This document shows, piece after piece, positions 9,145-17,148 of a DNA stretch of 64,000 nt. The position numbers were made by a program, and so were the translations under genes. Within the stretch, counting starts at the first letter, position 1. Each line of letters opens with the position of its first letter. The notes under the pieces are model-generated. The model was not told the origin of the DNA, did not search any database, and saw only the letters and a program-made list of their open reading frames with translations. This DNA is from JALZVT01 sp964611345 (lineage in GTDB: Bacteria; Pseudomonadota; Gammaproteobacteria; Pseudomonadales; Azotimanducaceae). The stretch lies in NCBI GenBank assembly GCA_964611345.1, contig CAZSYU010000002.1, positions 44,185 through 108,184 of the forward strand, written 5' to 3'.

Positions 9145-9306
9145 TGCGTTGACGGTGCGTTGNNNNNNNNNNNNNNNNNNNNNNNNNNNNNNNNNNNNNN
9201 NNNNNNNNNNNNNNNNNNNNNNNNNNNNNNNNNNNNNNNNNNNNNNNNNNNNNNNNNNNNNNTGCGTTGACGGTGCGTTGGGGGTGCGTCGACGGTGCCT
9301 TGCCTG
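9145..9306. repeat. Imperfect 11-bp tandem repeat containing a 100-N assembly gap
   Basis: Units read TGCGTTGACGG (9145-9155), TGCGTTG into the gap, then TGCGTTGACGG (9263), TGCGTTGGGGG (9274), TGCGTCGACGG (9285) and TGCCTTGCCTG (9296). The gap 9163-9262 is exactly 100 N, so the true copy number is unknown. The repeat lies between the 3' end of the AhpD-like selenoprotein gene and the start of an acyl-CoA dehydrogenase. I see no gene in it. The 11-bp period is about one helical turn. Confidence 0.85.
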
Positions 9307-9330
9307 TGTTCGTCAGGCGAAGGCTGTTCT

Positions 9331-9876
9331 TCAGACAGAGGGCAGCTTGCAAAACTGGTCTTCCAGGTCGAGCGCCTTGAGCAGTCGCCCAAAACCGATG
9401 TATTGCCCAATCATCATGCCGAGCTCCAGGATCTCCGGGTCGGAAAATTCCTCTTTCAAGGTGATGAACAGCTCGTCATCAATATTGTGGTGGTCGACCG
9501 CCAGCATTTCCGCATAGCGCAGAGCCGCCGTCTCCCGGTTGTTGAACGTTTTGGCACTTGCTTCTGTGGAATCCAGGGCACTTATCTTTTCTTCAGTGAG
9601 GCCGTTTTCCATCGCCGATGGAAATCTTGCGTTTAGTCACGTGAAGCAGTCGTTGAGCCGAGCGATTTTCAATCGCACGAGCTCTTTAAGCTCTGGCTTA
9701 ACGATGCCTTCCTGATGCGCGGGGTAATAGAATTTAAAGTAGTCGGCGAACATATCCGGACGATTGGCAAACGCTCGTAGGGCCGTTGCGTCAGCACCGG
9801 CTGCCTCGGTTGCCTGTACCTGTTGCAGTGTGTCCGCGCCCAGTTCCTCATTCGCCAGAAGTCTTACTCTGGGCAT
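9331..9876 (-). CDS. AhpD-like/carboxymuconolactone decarboxylase family protein, predicted selenoprotein (Sec at codon 80)
   Basis: The frame from ATG 9876 (GGAGAACAACCT-ATG) contains one in-frame TGA at 9639-9637 and then continues to the stop at 9331, giving 181 residues with Sec. The context is ARLNDCFT-TGA-LNARFPSAMENG. The TGA again replaces the second Cys of the CxxC motif (CFTU), and Arg again stands four residues later where AhpD has its His. The Glu twelve residues before the first Cys, matching AhpD Glu118, is present (PELKELVRL). It is a distant paralogue of 4154-4702, sharing MPRV at the start and the ELVRLK block. A perfect hairpin follows the TGA. It lies 31 nt after an LLM oxidoreductase on the same strand, probably in one operon. 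Confidence 0.86.
9606..9636 (-). other. Predicted bacterial SECIS element following the TGA of the second AhpD-like gene
   Basis: Read on the minus strand, 12 bases after the TGA comes TTTCCATC (9624-9617), loop GGC (9616-9614), GATGGAAA (9613-9606). This is a perfect 8-bp stem whose loop starts 20 nt after the TGA. Spacing, stem length, loop size and loop sequence equal those of the element at 4337-4367, while the stem bases are entirely different. That pattern suggests the fold, not the sequence, is conserved. Confidence 0.8.
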
Positions 9877-9907
9877 AGGTTGTTCTCCTGATTAGTGGTT
9901 TCCAGGT

Positions 9908-10960
9908 CTACCAACTTGCAGCTTCTCTTTTCACCACATCAATGGCCTGGTCCAGAGACGCTGTGCGTTCTTTCCAGTTGCTGCCGCCGGTGCTGACACG
10001 CAATGTTGACACGCCGGCATCACGGTAGGCTCGCAGTCGTTCGCACACCATTGCCTCTGTGCCGATCAAGCTGGTTTTCAATACCATCTCGTCGGGTACT
10101 GCCTTTATGGCCTGGTCTTTCTTGCCATTTACCCACAGGTTTTGTACTTCGACAGCAGCGTCTTCGTAACCTGCGCGCTTGAACGCATCGTTGTAGAAGT
10201 TGGTTTTGGCGGAACCCATTCCGCCCAGTGTGAAGGCCATGGCAGGTCGTCGGGCATCGATCATTGCTTCGACGTTGTCACTGATCTCAAAACTTCCACC
10301 GACCTGAATGTCCATGTCGGCGAGCGTGCGCCCTGATTTTTTTAAACCACGATTCAGAGGTTCCAGAAAGACATCAGCGTGTTCAGGAATAAATGACGTG
10401 CCTAACCAGCCATTTGCCAGTTCACCCGTCATTTCCATCGATTTAGGGCCGAGTGTCGCCAGATAAATTGGCAGGTTGGGACGCGGCGGTTGCGACAGCT
10501 TGATGGGTTTGCCTTCCCCGCCGGGACGGGGGAGCAGGTAATGTTTGCCTTCGTAGGCGAGCCGCTCACCAGACAGACCTTTTTGGATGATCTCTACACA
10601 TTCCCTGAGGCGCCCCATAGGGTGGGCAAAGGCGGCGCCATGCAGGCCTTCAACAACCTGGGGACCACTCACGCCCAACCCCAGCACAAAACGATCATTG
10701 GAGACGGTGGCGAGGCTTTGCGCGGTCATTGCAATCATGGATGGCACCCGCGAGGATACCTGCATAATGCCGGTGCCGAGTTTGATGTTGCTGGTGCGAG
10801 CTGCCACATAGGCGAGGGGTACAATGGCGTCCATGCCCCAGGCTTCGGCGGACCAAACATAGTCCACGCCCATCTTGTCCGCTGTCACGGTGTAGTCGAC
10901 CAGTTCGTCCCAGTCTTCGCCGTTGTAGTAGGCGCTGCCAATGCCGATGCCGGTTTTCAT
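9908..10960 (-). CDS. LLM class (luciferase-like, F420- or flavin-dependent) oxidoreductase
   Basis: A ~350-residue TIM-barrel protein of the bacterial luciferase-like superfamily. The chosen ATG at 10960 (MKTGIGIGSAYYNG) has AAAGGAAAG seven bases ahead. An in-frame ATG at 11035 would add a non-conserved leader overlapping the upstream gene. KLGTGIMQVSSRVP and RFVLGLGVSGPQVVEG are typical of the F420-dependent subgroups, but cofactor choice between F420 and FMN cannot be settled here. It sits 52 nt after an acyl-CoA dehydrogenase and 31 nt before the AhpD-like selenoprotein gene, so it probably takes part in the same catabolic route. Confidence 0.86.
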   Translation of the reverse strand: MKTGIGIGSAYYNGEDWDELVDYTVTADKMGVDYVWSAEAWGMDAIVPLAYVAARTSNIKLGTGIMQVSSRVPSMIAMTAQSLATVSNDRFVLGLGVSGPQVVEGLHGAAFAHPMGRLRECVEIIQKGLSGERLAYEGKHYLLPRPGGEGKPIKLSQPPRPNLPIYLATLGPKSMEMTGELANGWLGTSFIPEHADVFLEPLNRGLKKSGRTLADMDIQVGGSFEISDNVEAMIDARRPAMAFTLGGMGSAKTNFYNDAFKRAGYEDAAVEVQNLWVNGKKDQAIKAVPDEMVLKTSLIGTEAMVCERLRAYRDAGVSTLRVSTGGSNWKERTASLDQAIDVVKREAASW

Positions 10961-11012
10961 GCTGTCTTTCCTTTCACTAGTATTTTTAAAGTCTTGTTTG
11001 CGAGCAGTGGGT

Positions 11013-12215
11013 TCAGTCAGGTAACCCAAGTACATGCTTCGCGATGATGTTGCATTGCACTTCGTCGCTGCCCCCAGCTATTGAGGCCGCTTTTGATTCA
11101 AGCCACAACCGGCCTTTGTTCAGTGCTTCTTCCTCGAAGCTCGCGCCTTCCCAGCCCAGTCCGTCTGAGCCACGTAGTAGTAGCTGCAGTTCCAGTTTTT
11201 CCTGCACCAGTTGGGCCCAGCGCAACTTGAAAATGGAAGTCGCCGCGCCGGGTGTTTTTGCTTCGGCTTCTTGAGCCGCGCGTTGCTGGGTGAGTGCAAA
11301 AGCTTTTGCGTTCAGGTTTTGCTGCAATACCCGGTCACGAATGGCTGCGTCAGCGATCTTGCCGTTGGTTGTACCGCACTGGGTGATAGCGAGTTGTTCC
11401 AGAGAGACGTTGGTTTCTGTGCGGTCGTTGCCAGCGCCCAGCAGAGCATCGAGACCGGAGCGCTCGTGCTGCAGTAAGCGCTTGCCCACGGTCCAGCCCT
11501 TGTTAATTTCACCAACCAGATTGTCTTTTGGCACTTCGACGTTGTCGAAAAAGGTCTGACAGAAATGCGAGTTGCCATCAATGAGTGTGATAGGGGTTGC
11601 GGTGATACCCGGGTTTGCCATATCAATCAGCAAGAAGCTGATGCCGCGTTGTTTTTTGACTGAGGGGTCGGTTCGTACCAGGCAAAACATCCAGTCGGCC
11701 TTGTTGGCAGAAGAGGTCCAGATTTTAGAGCCGTTAACCAGATAGTGATCGCCTTTATCTTCAGCCTTCGTTTGCAGGCTGGCGAGATCCGAGCCTGCCC
11801 CGGGCTCGCTGTAACCCTGGCACCACCGGGTATCGCCGCGGATGATGGGTGGCAAGTGTGTCTCGAGCTGTTGTGCGGTGCCGTATTCAAGCAACGTCGG
11901 GCCGATCATGCTGATGCCCATTCCTACTAATGGGGGACGGGCATTAATCCGGCGCATTTCTTCGACCAGAATCTGGAACTCGGCTTTGCTGAGCTCTCCG
12001 CCGCCGTATTTCTTTGGCCACATCGGTGCGGTCCAGCCGCGCTCGGCCATGGCGTTGAGCCAGTCATAAGCCACAGCACTGGTTGAGCGCTGCTTGCTAC
12101 CGCCATGAATGGTCTCAGCTTCGGGCATGGGCGTGCGCATTTCTGCCGGACAGTTTGCCGCCAGCCAGGCCCGTGTTTGCTGTCTAAAGCTGTCGCTTTG
12201 CGAGCCGCCTGACAT
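11013..12215 (-). CDS. Acyl-CoA dehydrogenase (second copy)
   Basis: A 400-residue paralogue of the enzyme at 7890-9074, with WCQGYSEPGAGSDLA, NGSKIWTSSA and the C-terminal GGSDEVQCNIIAKHVLG. The start chosen is ATG 12215 with GGGGAGA eight bases before it. The frame is open to 12314, but that leader is Arg-rich and non-conserved. First gene of the minus-strand run acyl-CoA dehydrogenase, LLM oxidoreductase, AhpD-like selenoprotein, acyl-CoA dehydrogenase, P450, FolE. Two related FadE-like genes in one cluster point to breakdown of a complex acyl-CoA and not simple fatty acids (inference). Confidence 0.92.
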   Translation of the reverse strand: MSGGSQSDSFRQQTRAWLAANCPAEMRTPMPEAETIHGGSKQRSTSAVAYDWLNAMAERGWTAPMWPKKYGGGELSKAEFQILVEEMRRINARPPLVGMGISMIGPTLLEYGTAQQLETHLPPIIRGDTRWCQGYSEPGAGSDLASLQTKAEDKGDHYLVNGSKIWTSSANKADWMFCLVRTDPSVKKQRGISFLLIDMANPGITATPITLIDGNSHFCQTFFDNVEVPKDNLVGEINKGWTVGKRLLQHERSGLDALLGAGNDRTETNVSLEQLAITQCGTTNGKIADAAIRDRVLQQNLNAKAFALTQQRAAQEAEAKTPGAATSIFKLRWAQLVQEKLELQLLLRGSDGLGWEGASFEEEALNKGRLWLESKAASIAGGSDEVQCNIIAKHVLGLPD

Positions 12216-12439
12216 GTGCGTTTCTCCCCATCGACGCACCGCTATCCTAGCAAACTTGGCTTGGCGGCGGTTCGCGGAGCCTTGCGCACTCACCAGCGCA
12301 CTAAAATGGCGCACGCGGCAGCACTATTGGGGTCGCACGCCCCGCAACCGGGCGCGATTAGGGTGCGCGTTGCGCCAATTCAGACCATTACGGCTGTATT
12401 CGAGGCGTAATCGCCCGTGTGAGCACGCGCTGACAACAT

Positions 12440-12455
12440 TGGCCCGACTATTGCT
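12440..12455 (+). promoter_or_regulatory. Putative sigma-54 (-24/-12) promoter for the TorF-type porin
   Basis: TGGCCC-GACTA-TTGCT matches the consensus TGGCAC-N5-TTGCW at all but one base, with exact spacing. A start site near 12466 would leave a leader of about 125 nt before ATG 12592. The glnK-amtB pair 4 kb away has a perfect sigma-54 promoter, which makes nitrogen control of the porin plausible. The rest of the 375-nt stretch 12216-12591 shows nothing else I can name. Confidence 0.45.
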
Positions 12456-12591
12456 AATCCTTGGTTACAACGGGGTGCACATCGGTGTGTACGAGGGTTC
12501 AAAGGGCGGCGCTGGCATGAATGCGGTGCACGGTCAGACGAACATCCGATGCTCACCCCATTCGCAAAAACTGACAATACACGGGATACCT

Positions 12592-13332
12592 ATGGCAGCT
12601 TTCAAATCATCTTTTCTTGCAACCAGTTTGGCAACCGGCGTTGCAGCTCTGGCCATCGCGGCGGCACCAGTGGCCCAGGCCAGAGAGTGGACCGCTAATG
12701 TCAGTGCACAGAACAACTACATCTGGCGCGGCCTGACGCAAACCGAAAACGAGGCGGCGATTTCAGGCGGCATCGATTTTGCGGATGACAGCGGATTCTA
12801 CGCGGGTACCTGGATTTCGAACGTCAGCTACGCGCCTAGCGACGACTTCTCCTACGAGCACGATATTTATGCAGGTTACTCGGGCGAGGCGGGTCAGTTC
12901 AGCTATGACGTAGGCTACCTGTACTACAACTACGATGACGAGGCGGAATTCGATTTTGGCGAAATTTACGGTTCGGTAAGCGTGCAGGGCTTTACCCTCG
13001 GGGTGAATTTGCTGGCGAATACCGAGGCTGACGAAGCGCCCGGTCAGGACTTTGGCTTTGGGCAAGCGGTCTACGCCTATGCAGACTATGGTTTCGAAGT
13101 GGGTGACGGCGTGGAGCTTGGGGTGCACGTGGGCTATCACAATGGCGATTTCAGCGAAGCGTTTAACGGCGTGCCGGGCTCCTATTTCGACTTCAACGTA
13201 TCACTGGCCAAAGGCGGTTTCAGTTTGATGGTGTCAACCACCGACCTTGACGACCCAGGCCCAGATGGGCTCGACAACGACGAGGTTAAGTTTGTTGTGG
13301 GTTACACCTACGAAATTGGGCTCGGCAAGTAA
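12592..13332 (+). CDS. TorF family putative porin
   Basis: A 246-residue outer-membrane beta-barrel protein of the proteobacterial family represented by TIGR02001. A signal peptide (Lys, hydrophobic run, cleavage near AQA-REW) precedes alternating hydrophobic/aromatic strands such as NNYIWRGLTQTENEAAISGG, and the protein ends with a strand-like VGYTYEIGLGK. The ATG at 12592 is used because the signal peptide starts there, although the frame is open from 12109. This family is often found near P-II and ammonium transporter genes, and here amtB and glnK lie about 2 kb away. Transport of small nitrogen compounds is a guess. Confidence 0.83.
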   Translation: MAAFKSSFLATSLATGVAALAIAAAPVAQAREWTANVSAQNNYIWRGLTQTENEAAISGGIDFADDSGFYAGTWISNVSYAPSDDFSYEHDIYAGYSGEAGQFSYDVGYLYYNYDDEAEFDFGEIYGSVSVQGFTLGVNLLANTEADEAPGQDFGFGQAVYAYADYGFEVGDGVELGVHVGYHNGDFSEAFNGVPGSYFDFNVSLAKGGFSLMVSTTDLDDPGPDGLDNDEVKFVVGYTYEIGLGK

Positions 13333-13345
13333 GTCCTTTCGTGCA

Positions 13346-15037
13346 CTAGCTGCGCGATGAGCTAATGCTTATTTCAGCGTGCTGCCAGGCCTCGGTAAAG
13401 CGGGCCCTGGCAGCGTCGGCTGCCGCAGTCTTGCCCTGGGCTCGGAGCGCGTTCTCCAGACCTTTTAACGCCCAACCGTTTTCAGGCATAAGGCGCAAGT
13501 CCTCCAGATAGGTAGCCTCTGCCGCCGCCGCATTTCCCATCTTTAGTTGCAATACACCCAGTGAGTGACGCACCGGAAAGAACCACTCCGGGGGCTCGGT
13601 ATAAGGCAACGCGTCTTCTAGCACCACCGCTTCTTCAAGAATGCCGAGTGCTTTGTCTGCATCACCTTCAGCGTTTGCCAGTTCTGCTTCGAGAACCTTT
13701 AATGCAATAGCCGTTAACGCCGGCGCGCCTTCGCGATTAAAGAAGGTCATGGCTGCAATTTCAGGGCTTGCTGCCAGTGCGCGCAGTGCGTCGAGCTCCT
13801 GCTTTGCCTGTGCCAGCTCATTGTTGGCCACAAAGGCCTGACCTCGGGCGTAATGCCAGATGGCTCGCGCATAGGGCAAATCCTCGTCCGGTTCCTTGCT
13901 GGCAAGAATCGCTGGCCAGTCAGAAAAGCGTACCTTTGCGAACAGAGGTTGCATCAGAAAGTGCTGGGCAACGGCCATACCAGGCGCGCGAAGTAGCTCC
14001 GGAGTGAGCTGACCGGCTGTACCTTCTGCCAGTTCGTACGCCTTCGACCGCCAACCTTCTATCGCGGCGGTCACCCAGCCAAAGTGCCAGTTGTGGGGAA
14101 TATAGCCGGCTAGATAAATTGGCGAGTTAGAGCGGCACGCCTGAATGAAGTTGTTGTCAGCTACCGTCGCCTGCATGTTGTTGAGCGTGGCGTCGTGATA
14201 GCGACCCACCCGCATGTAAATGTGGGCTGGCATGTGAACCAGATGTCCCGCGGCCGGTGCTAACGCGGCGAGTTGGTCGGCATAGGGTTCAGCCAGCTCC
14301 GGCTGGTTTGATTGCTCCATGGCGTGAATGTAGAGATGGATCGCGCCAATGTGCTGTGGGTTGTCTGTGAGCGCCCATTCCAGGGTGCGTTTAATCTCTT
14401 CTGTCCATGGGCGTGCAGTTCCGGTGGCGTCCCAGAAATCCCATGGGTGCATGTCCATAAGCGCCTCTGCGCTCAAGGCGACGATGTCGGAGTTGCCGGG
14501 GTAAGTGGCGGCAACCTGGCGCATCGCAAACGCGTAACGGGCGTCGAGTTCGCTGCGATCCTCGGGTTGTTCTTGTTCCGGAACGTAGCGTTTTACGAGA
14601 GCCGCGATCAACGCTTTTTCCCAGGGTGCGGTTTTAGCGGACAGTGTTTCAGCGCGCTTTGCGAGCACAAAGGCGCGCGCGCCGTTAGCGGGATCCATAG
14701 TGGCGTTGACGTTTGGGCCCAAGACCAGGGCGCTGCCCCAGTAGCACATGGCGCATTCGGGGTCGTGCACGGTGGCCTCAGTGAAGGCGAAATCGGCGGC
14801 GGCGTGATTGAAGGCGTAGGTGAGTGCCAGTCCTTGATTAAAGTAGTTCCGTGCCTGGGTCGAGTTGGTGGTGATGGGCATGCCGACGTCGCCGAGACCC
14901 TTGAAGAGGGGTTGGCGCCAGTTATCTGCAGCAGTTTGTGCAGTACTTCCTAAGCTCGTGCCTGTGGTGTCGGCGCAGCCGAACAGCGTGCTGAGGGCGG
15001 TAGCAAGGATCAGGCGGATAAGCGCGGTGTGAGTCAC
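13346..15037 (-). CDS. Tetratricopeptide-repeat lipoprotein
   Basis: 563 residues with a lipoprotein signal (LSTLFGC, Cys at about residue 21). The mature part contains degenerate TPR-like helices: NYFNQGLALTYAFNHAAADFAF, CAMCYWGSALVLGPN, HMPAHIYMRVGRYHDA, and C-terminal repeats around AEATYLEDLRLMPENGWALKG. The combination of the 'FNQGL.L.Y.FNH.AA' start and the 'HMPAHIY.R.G' motif recurs in a family of bacterial TPR proteins without known function. Probably tethered to a membrane facing the periplasm as a protein-interaction scaffold (inference). It ends 13 nt from the porin stop, convergently. Confidence 0.82.
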   Translation of the reverse strand: MTHTALIRLILATALSTLFGCADTTGTSLGSTAQTAADNWRQPLFKGLGDVGMPITTNSTQARNYFNQGLALTYAFNHAAADFAFTEATVHDPECAMCYWGSALVLGPNVNATMDPANGARAFVLAKRAETLSAKTAPWEKALIAALVKRYVPEQEQPEDRSELDARYAFAMRQVAATYPGNSDIVALSAEALMDMHPWDFWDATGTARPWTEEIKRTLEWALTDNPQHIGAIHLYIHAMEQSNQPELAEPYADQLAALAPAAGHLVHMPAHIYMRVGRYHDATLNNMQATVADNNFIQACRSNSPIYLAGYIPHNWHFGWVTAAIEGWRSKAYELAEGTAGQLTPELLRAPGMAVAQHFLMQPLFAKVRFSDWPAILASKEPDEDLPYARAIWHYARGQAFVANNELAQAKQELDALRALAASPEIAAMTFFNREGAPALTAIALKVLEAELANAEGDADKALGILEEAVVLEDALPYTEPPEWFFPVRHSLGVLQLKMGNAAAAEATYLEDLRLMPENGWALKGLENALRAQGKTAAADAARARFTEAWQHAEISISSSRS

Positions 15038-15102
15038 AGTGGCAACTCCCAGAGTAATGGCGACGGTAGTGATACTAACTCGCCAATGGGGTTTTGCCAG
15101 CC

Positions 15103-15132
15103 AAAAAAAAGCCCCTGACGTGAGTCAGGGGC
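15103..15132 (-). terminator. Rho-independent terminator after amtB
   Basis: On the minus strand a GC-rich stem GCCCCTGAC / GTCAGGGGC with a TCAC loop is followed directly by eight T residues. It lies 40 nt past the amtB stop codon, so it ends the glnK-amtB transcript. Confidence 0.92.
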
Positions 15133-15172
15133 CGAGCAGGGTAGGAGAGAGGTTAGTTTTTATTACAGTGGT

Positions 15173-16429
15173 TTACGCCGCGTTCTTGAACTCCGGGTAA
15201 GCCTCGATACCACATTCACTGATGTCAGCACCGCTGAATTCGTCTTCTTCGGAGATGCGGATGCCCATGATTGCCTTGAGAGCGAACCAAACCACAAGGC
15301 TCGTCACGAAGGTCCACACAAAGATGCCAGCCAGGCCAGTGAGCTGACCGACTAGCGTTGCTTCCTCGTTACTGATTAAGACGGCCAGAACGCCCCAGAT
15401 GCCGCAGGTGCCATGCACTGATATGGCGCCTACCGGGTCGTCGAGGCGCAACTTGTCGAGCGCCAAAATCGAGCCGACAACCAGCAGACCACCCACAACA
15501 CCGATACCCAGGGCCGCGAACGCAGAAGGACTCAGTGGGTCTGCTGTGATCGATACCAGGCCTGCCAGCGCGCCATTCAATGCCATCGTTAGATCCGCTT
15601 TGCCGAACAACAACTGGGAGAGCAGTAGTGCGGCTACCAAACCACCGGCAGCGCCGATGTTGGTGTTGATAAACACCTGGGCAACGGCATTAGCTTCGTC
15701 GACGTTCGACAGCTTTAGTTCTGAGCCGCCGTTAAAGCCAAACCAGCCGAACCACAGGATGAACATGCCGAGTGCTGCCAGTGGCATATTGGCTCCAGGA
15801 ATTGGGTTTACTTCGCCTTTTGGTCCGTATTTGCCCGATCTCGGACCGAGGACGATAACCGCTGCGAGTGCTGCCGCTGCACCACACATGTGCACGATAC
15901 CCGAGCCCGCAAAGTCGCTGTAACCGGCTTCTGACAACCAGCCACCACCCCAGCTCCACATGCCCTGGATGGGATAGATCACGCCAGTCATTACGACGGC
16001 GAATGCGAGAAACGCCCACAGCTTCATGCGTTCAGCAACGGCACCCGACACAATCGACATCGCGGTCGCCACAAACACCACCTGGAAGAAGTGATCGGAA
16101 CGTGTTGAGTAGTAGGGCGCATCTTCGGCACCCGAGGTGACCGCTGCCACAGTGTTGTCCGCGCCACCCAAGCCGATGCCGAAGCTCGGCAGGAAACCGC
16201 CCTCGACGGCGCCGGTGTACATAAAGTGATAGCCGAACAGCAAATACATGATGCAGGCGATCGCAAACAGAGCGACGTTCTTGGTTAATATTTCAGTCGT
16301 GTTCTTGGACCGCACGAGCCCAGCTTCGAGCATGGCAAAGCCAGGCGCCATGAACATCACGAGCGCCCCCATGATCAGGAAATAAAATGTATCCAACGCG
16401 TAGTTGGTTTGCAGCAAATCGGCTTCCAC
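15173..16429 (-). CDS. amtB: Ammonium transporter
   Basis: 418 residues with the 11-span Amt/MEP/Rh pattern. GAVAERMKLWAFLAF, GVIYPIQGMWSWGGGWLS and DFAGSGIVHMCGAAAALAA contain the family signature and the first pore His (GIVHM). The second pore His region appears in ISVHGTCGIWGVLA. The transporter conducts ammonium across the inner membrane. It follows glnK by 52 nt and shares the sigma-54 promoter at 16872-16887. No cleavable signal peptide is obvious. A hairpin terminator follows the gene. Confidence 0.95.
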   Translation of the reverse strand: MEADLLQTNYALDTFYFLIMGALVMFMAPGFAMLEAGLVRSKNTTEILTKNVALFAIACIMYLLFGYHFMYTGAVEGGFLPSFGIGLGGADNTVAAVTSGAEDAPYYSTRSDHFFQVVFVATAMSIVSGAVAERMKLWAFLAFAVVMTGVIYPIQGMWSWGGGWLSEAGYSDFAGSGIVHMCGAAAALAAVIVLGPRSGKYGPKGEVNPIPGANMPLAALGMFILWFGWFGFNGGSELKLSNVDEANAVAQVFINTNIGAAGGLVAALLLSQLLFGKADLTMALNGALAGLVSITADPLSPSAFAALGIGVVGGLLVVGSILALDKLRLDDPVGAISVHGTCGIWGVLAVLISNEEATLVGQLTGLAGIFVWTFVTSLVVWFALKAIMGIRISEEDEFSGADISECGIEAYPEFKNAA

Positions 16430-16481
16430 AGTGTTCTCCGGTAGTTAGTGTGTGGTGGCTTGAGTGATGAGGTTGTATTGG

Positions 16482-16820
16482 TTACAGCGCATCGTTTCCG
16501 GTTTCACCGGTTCTTATGCGCGTCACGGCGGCAAGATCCATAACAAAGATCTTGCCGTCGCCCACTTTGTTGGTACCTGCTGCCGCCACAATCGCTTCGA
16601 CGGCGGTGTCGAGGAGATCGTCGGCAATGGCAACCTCCAGTTTTACCTTGGGTAAAAAGTCGACGGTGTATTCGGCACCTCTATAGAGTTCGGTGTGACC
16701 TTTTTGGCGACCGAAGCCTTTGACTTCGACAACGGTCATTCCAGACACGCCTATTTCAGACAGTGCGTTGCGCACCTCATCGAGCTTGAACGGTTTGATG
16801 ATCGCGTTGATGAGCTTCAT
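16482..16820 (-). CDS. glnK: P-II nitrogen regulatory protein
   Basis: A standard-length 112-residue P-II protein starting at ATG 16820 behind a strong AAGGAGG. The T-loop carries the uridylylatable Tyr51 in YRGAEYTVDF. The nucleotide-binding KGFGRQKGH and the C-terminal GDGKIFVMDL are intact. It senses 2-oxoglutarate and ATP/ADP and blocks AmtB when nitrogen is plentiful. The open frame extends to 17021, but the conserved start is clear. The gene lies upstream of amtB on one transcript. Confidence 0.95.
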   Translation of the reverse strand: MKLINAIIKPFKLDEVRNALSEIGVSGMTVVEVKGFGRQKGHTELYRGAEYTVDFLPKVKLEVAIADDLLDTAVEAIVAAAGTNKVGDGKIFVMDLAAVTRIRTGETGNDAL

Positions 16821-16871
16821 GGCGTTCCTCCTTGGTTTCTTGGCTTGTGCGTGAGTCTTTGCAACAGGCAC

Positions 16872-16887
16872 TGCAACCCTCGTGCCA
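16872..16887 (-). promoter_or_regulatory. Sigma-54 promoter of glnK-amtB
   Basis: The minus strand reads TGGCAC-GAGGG-TTGCA, a perfect match to TGGCAC-N5-TTGCW. The predicted start site lies near 16861, about 40 nt before the glnK ATG. This implies activation by an NtrC-type protein under nitrogen limitation. No clear NtrC palindrome could be fixed upstream by eye. Confidence 0.85.
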
Positions 16888-17103
16888 ACCTGCAATGCGT
16901 GCCCGTTTGTGAGTGGAGTCGCCGGGTTGACTGGGTCAAGCCCCTGATTCAGAGGACTTGTGCACTCACAATTAGCGATCAGGGGGCAAAAGTGGTGCGT
17001 TCTCAGCCGTGCCAGGCGCACCGTGCACCAGTCCGGGCCATAAGGGGTGATGGAGGGCCCAGGGGCCGCATAGGCAGGCCTTTGGTGGTAATCTCAAGGC
17101 AGC

Positions 17104-17131
17104 CCAGAATGACAAAGCCAGAATGACAAAG
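17104..17131. repeat. Two tandem 14-bp copies (CCAGAATGACAAAG)
   Basis: The two copies are exact and adjacent, ending 17 nt before the amidohydrolase start and immediately before its GGAGAAGAG ribosome-binding region. They lie in the 328-nt gap between glnK and that gene. The function is unknown and it may be simple slippage. Confidence 0.7.
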
Positions 17132-17148
17132 AGTGAAGGAGAAGAGAT

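Noticed and set aside
12109..12591. Long in-frame extension of the porin upstream of ATG 12592
   Set aside because: The extension is Arg/Cys-rich and overlaps the divergent dehydrogenase start, while the signal peptide begins exactly at 12592.
16900..17060. NtrC sites upstream of glnK (GGTGCG and CGCACC halves)
   Set aside because: Half-sites are too far apart and no TGCACYA-N4-TRGTGCA-like palindrome could be fitted.
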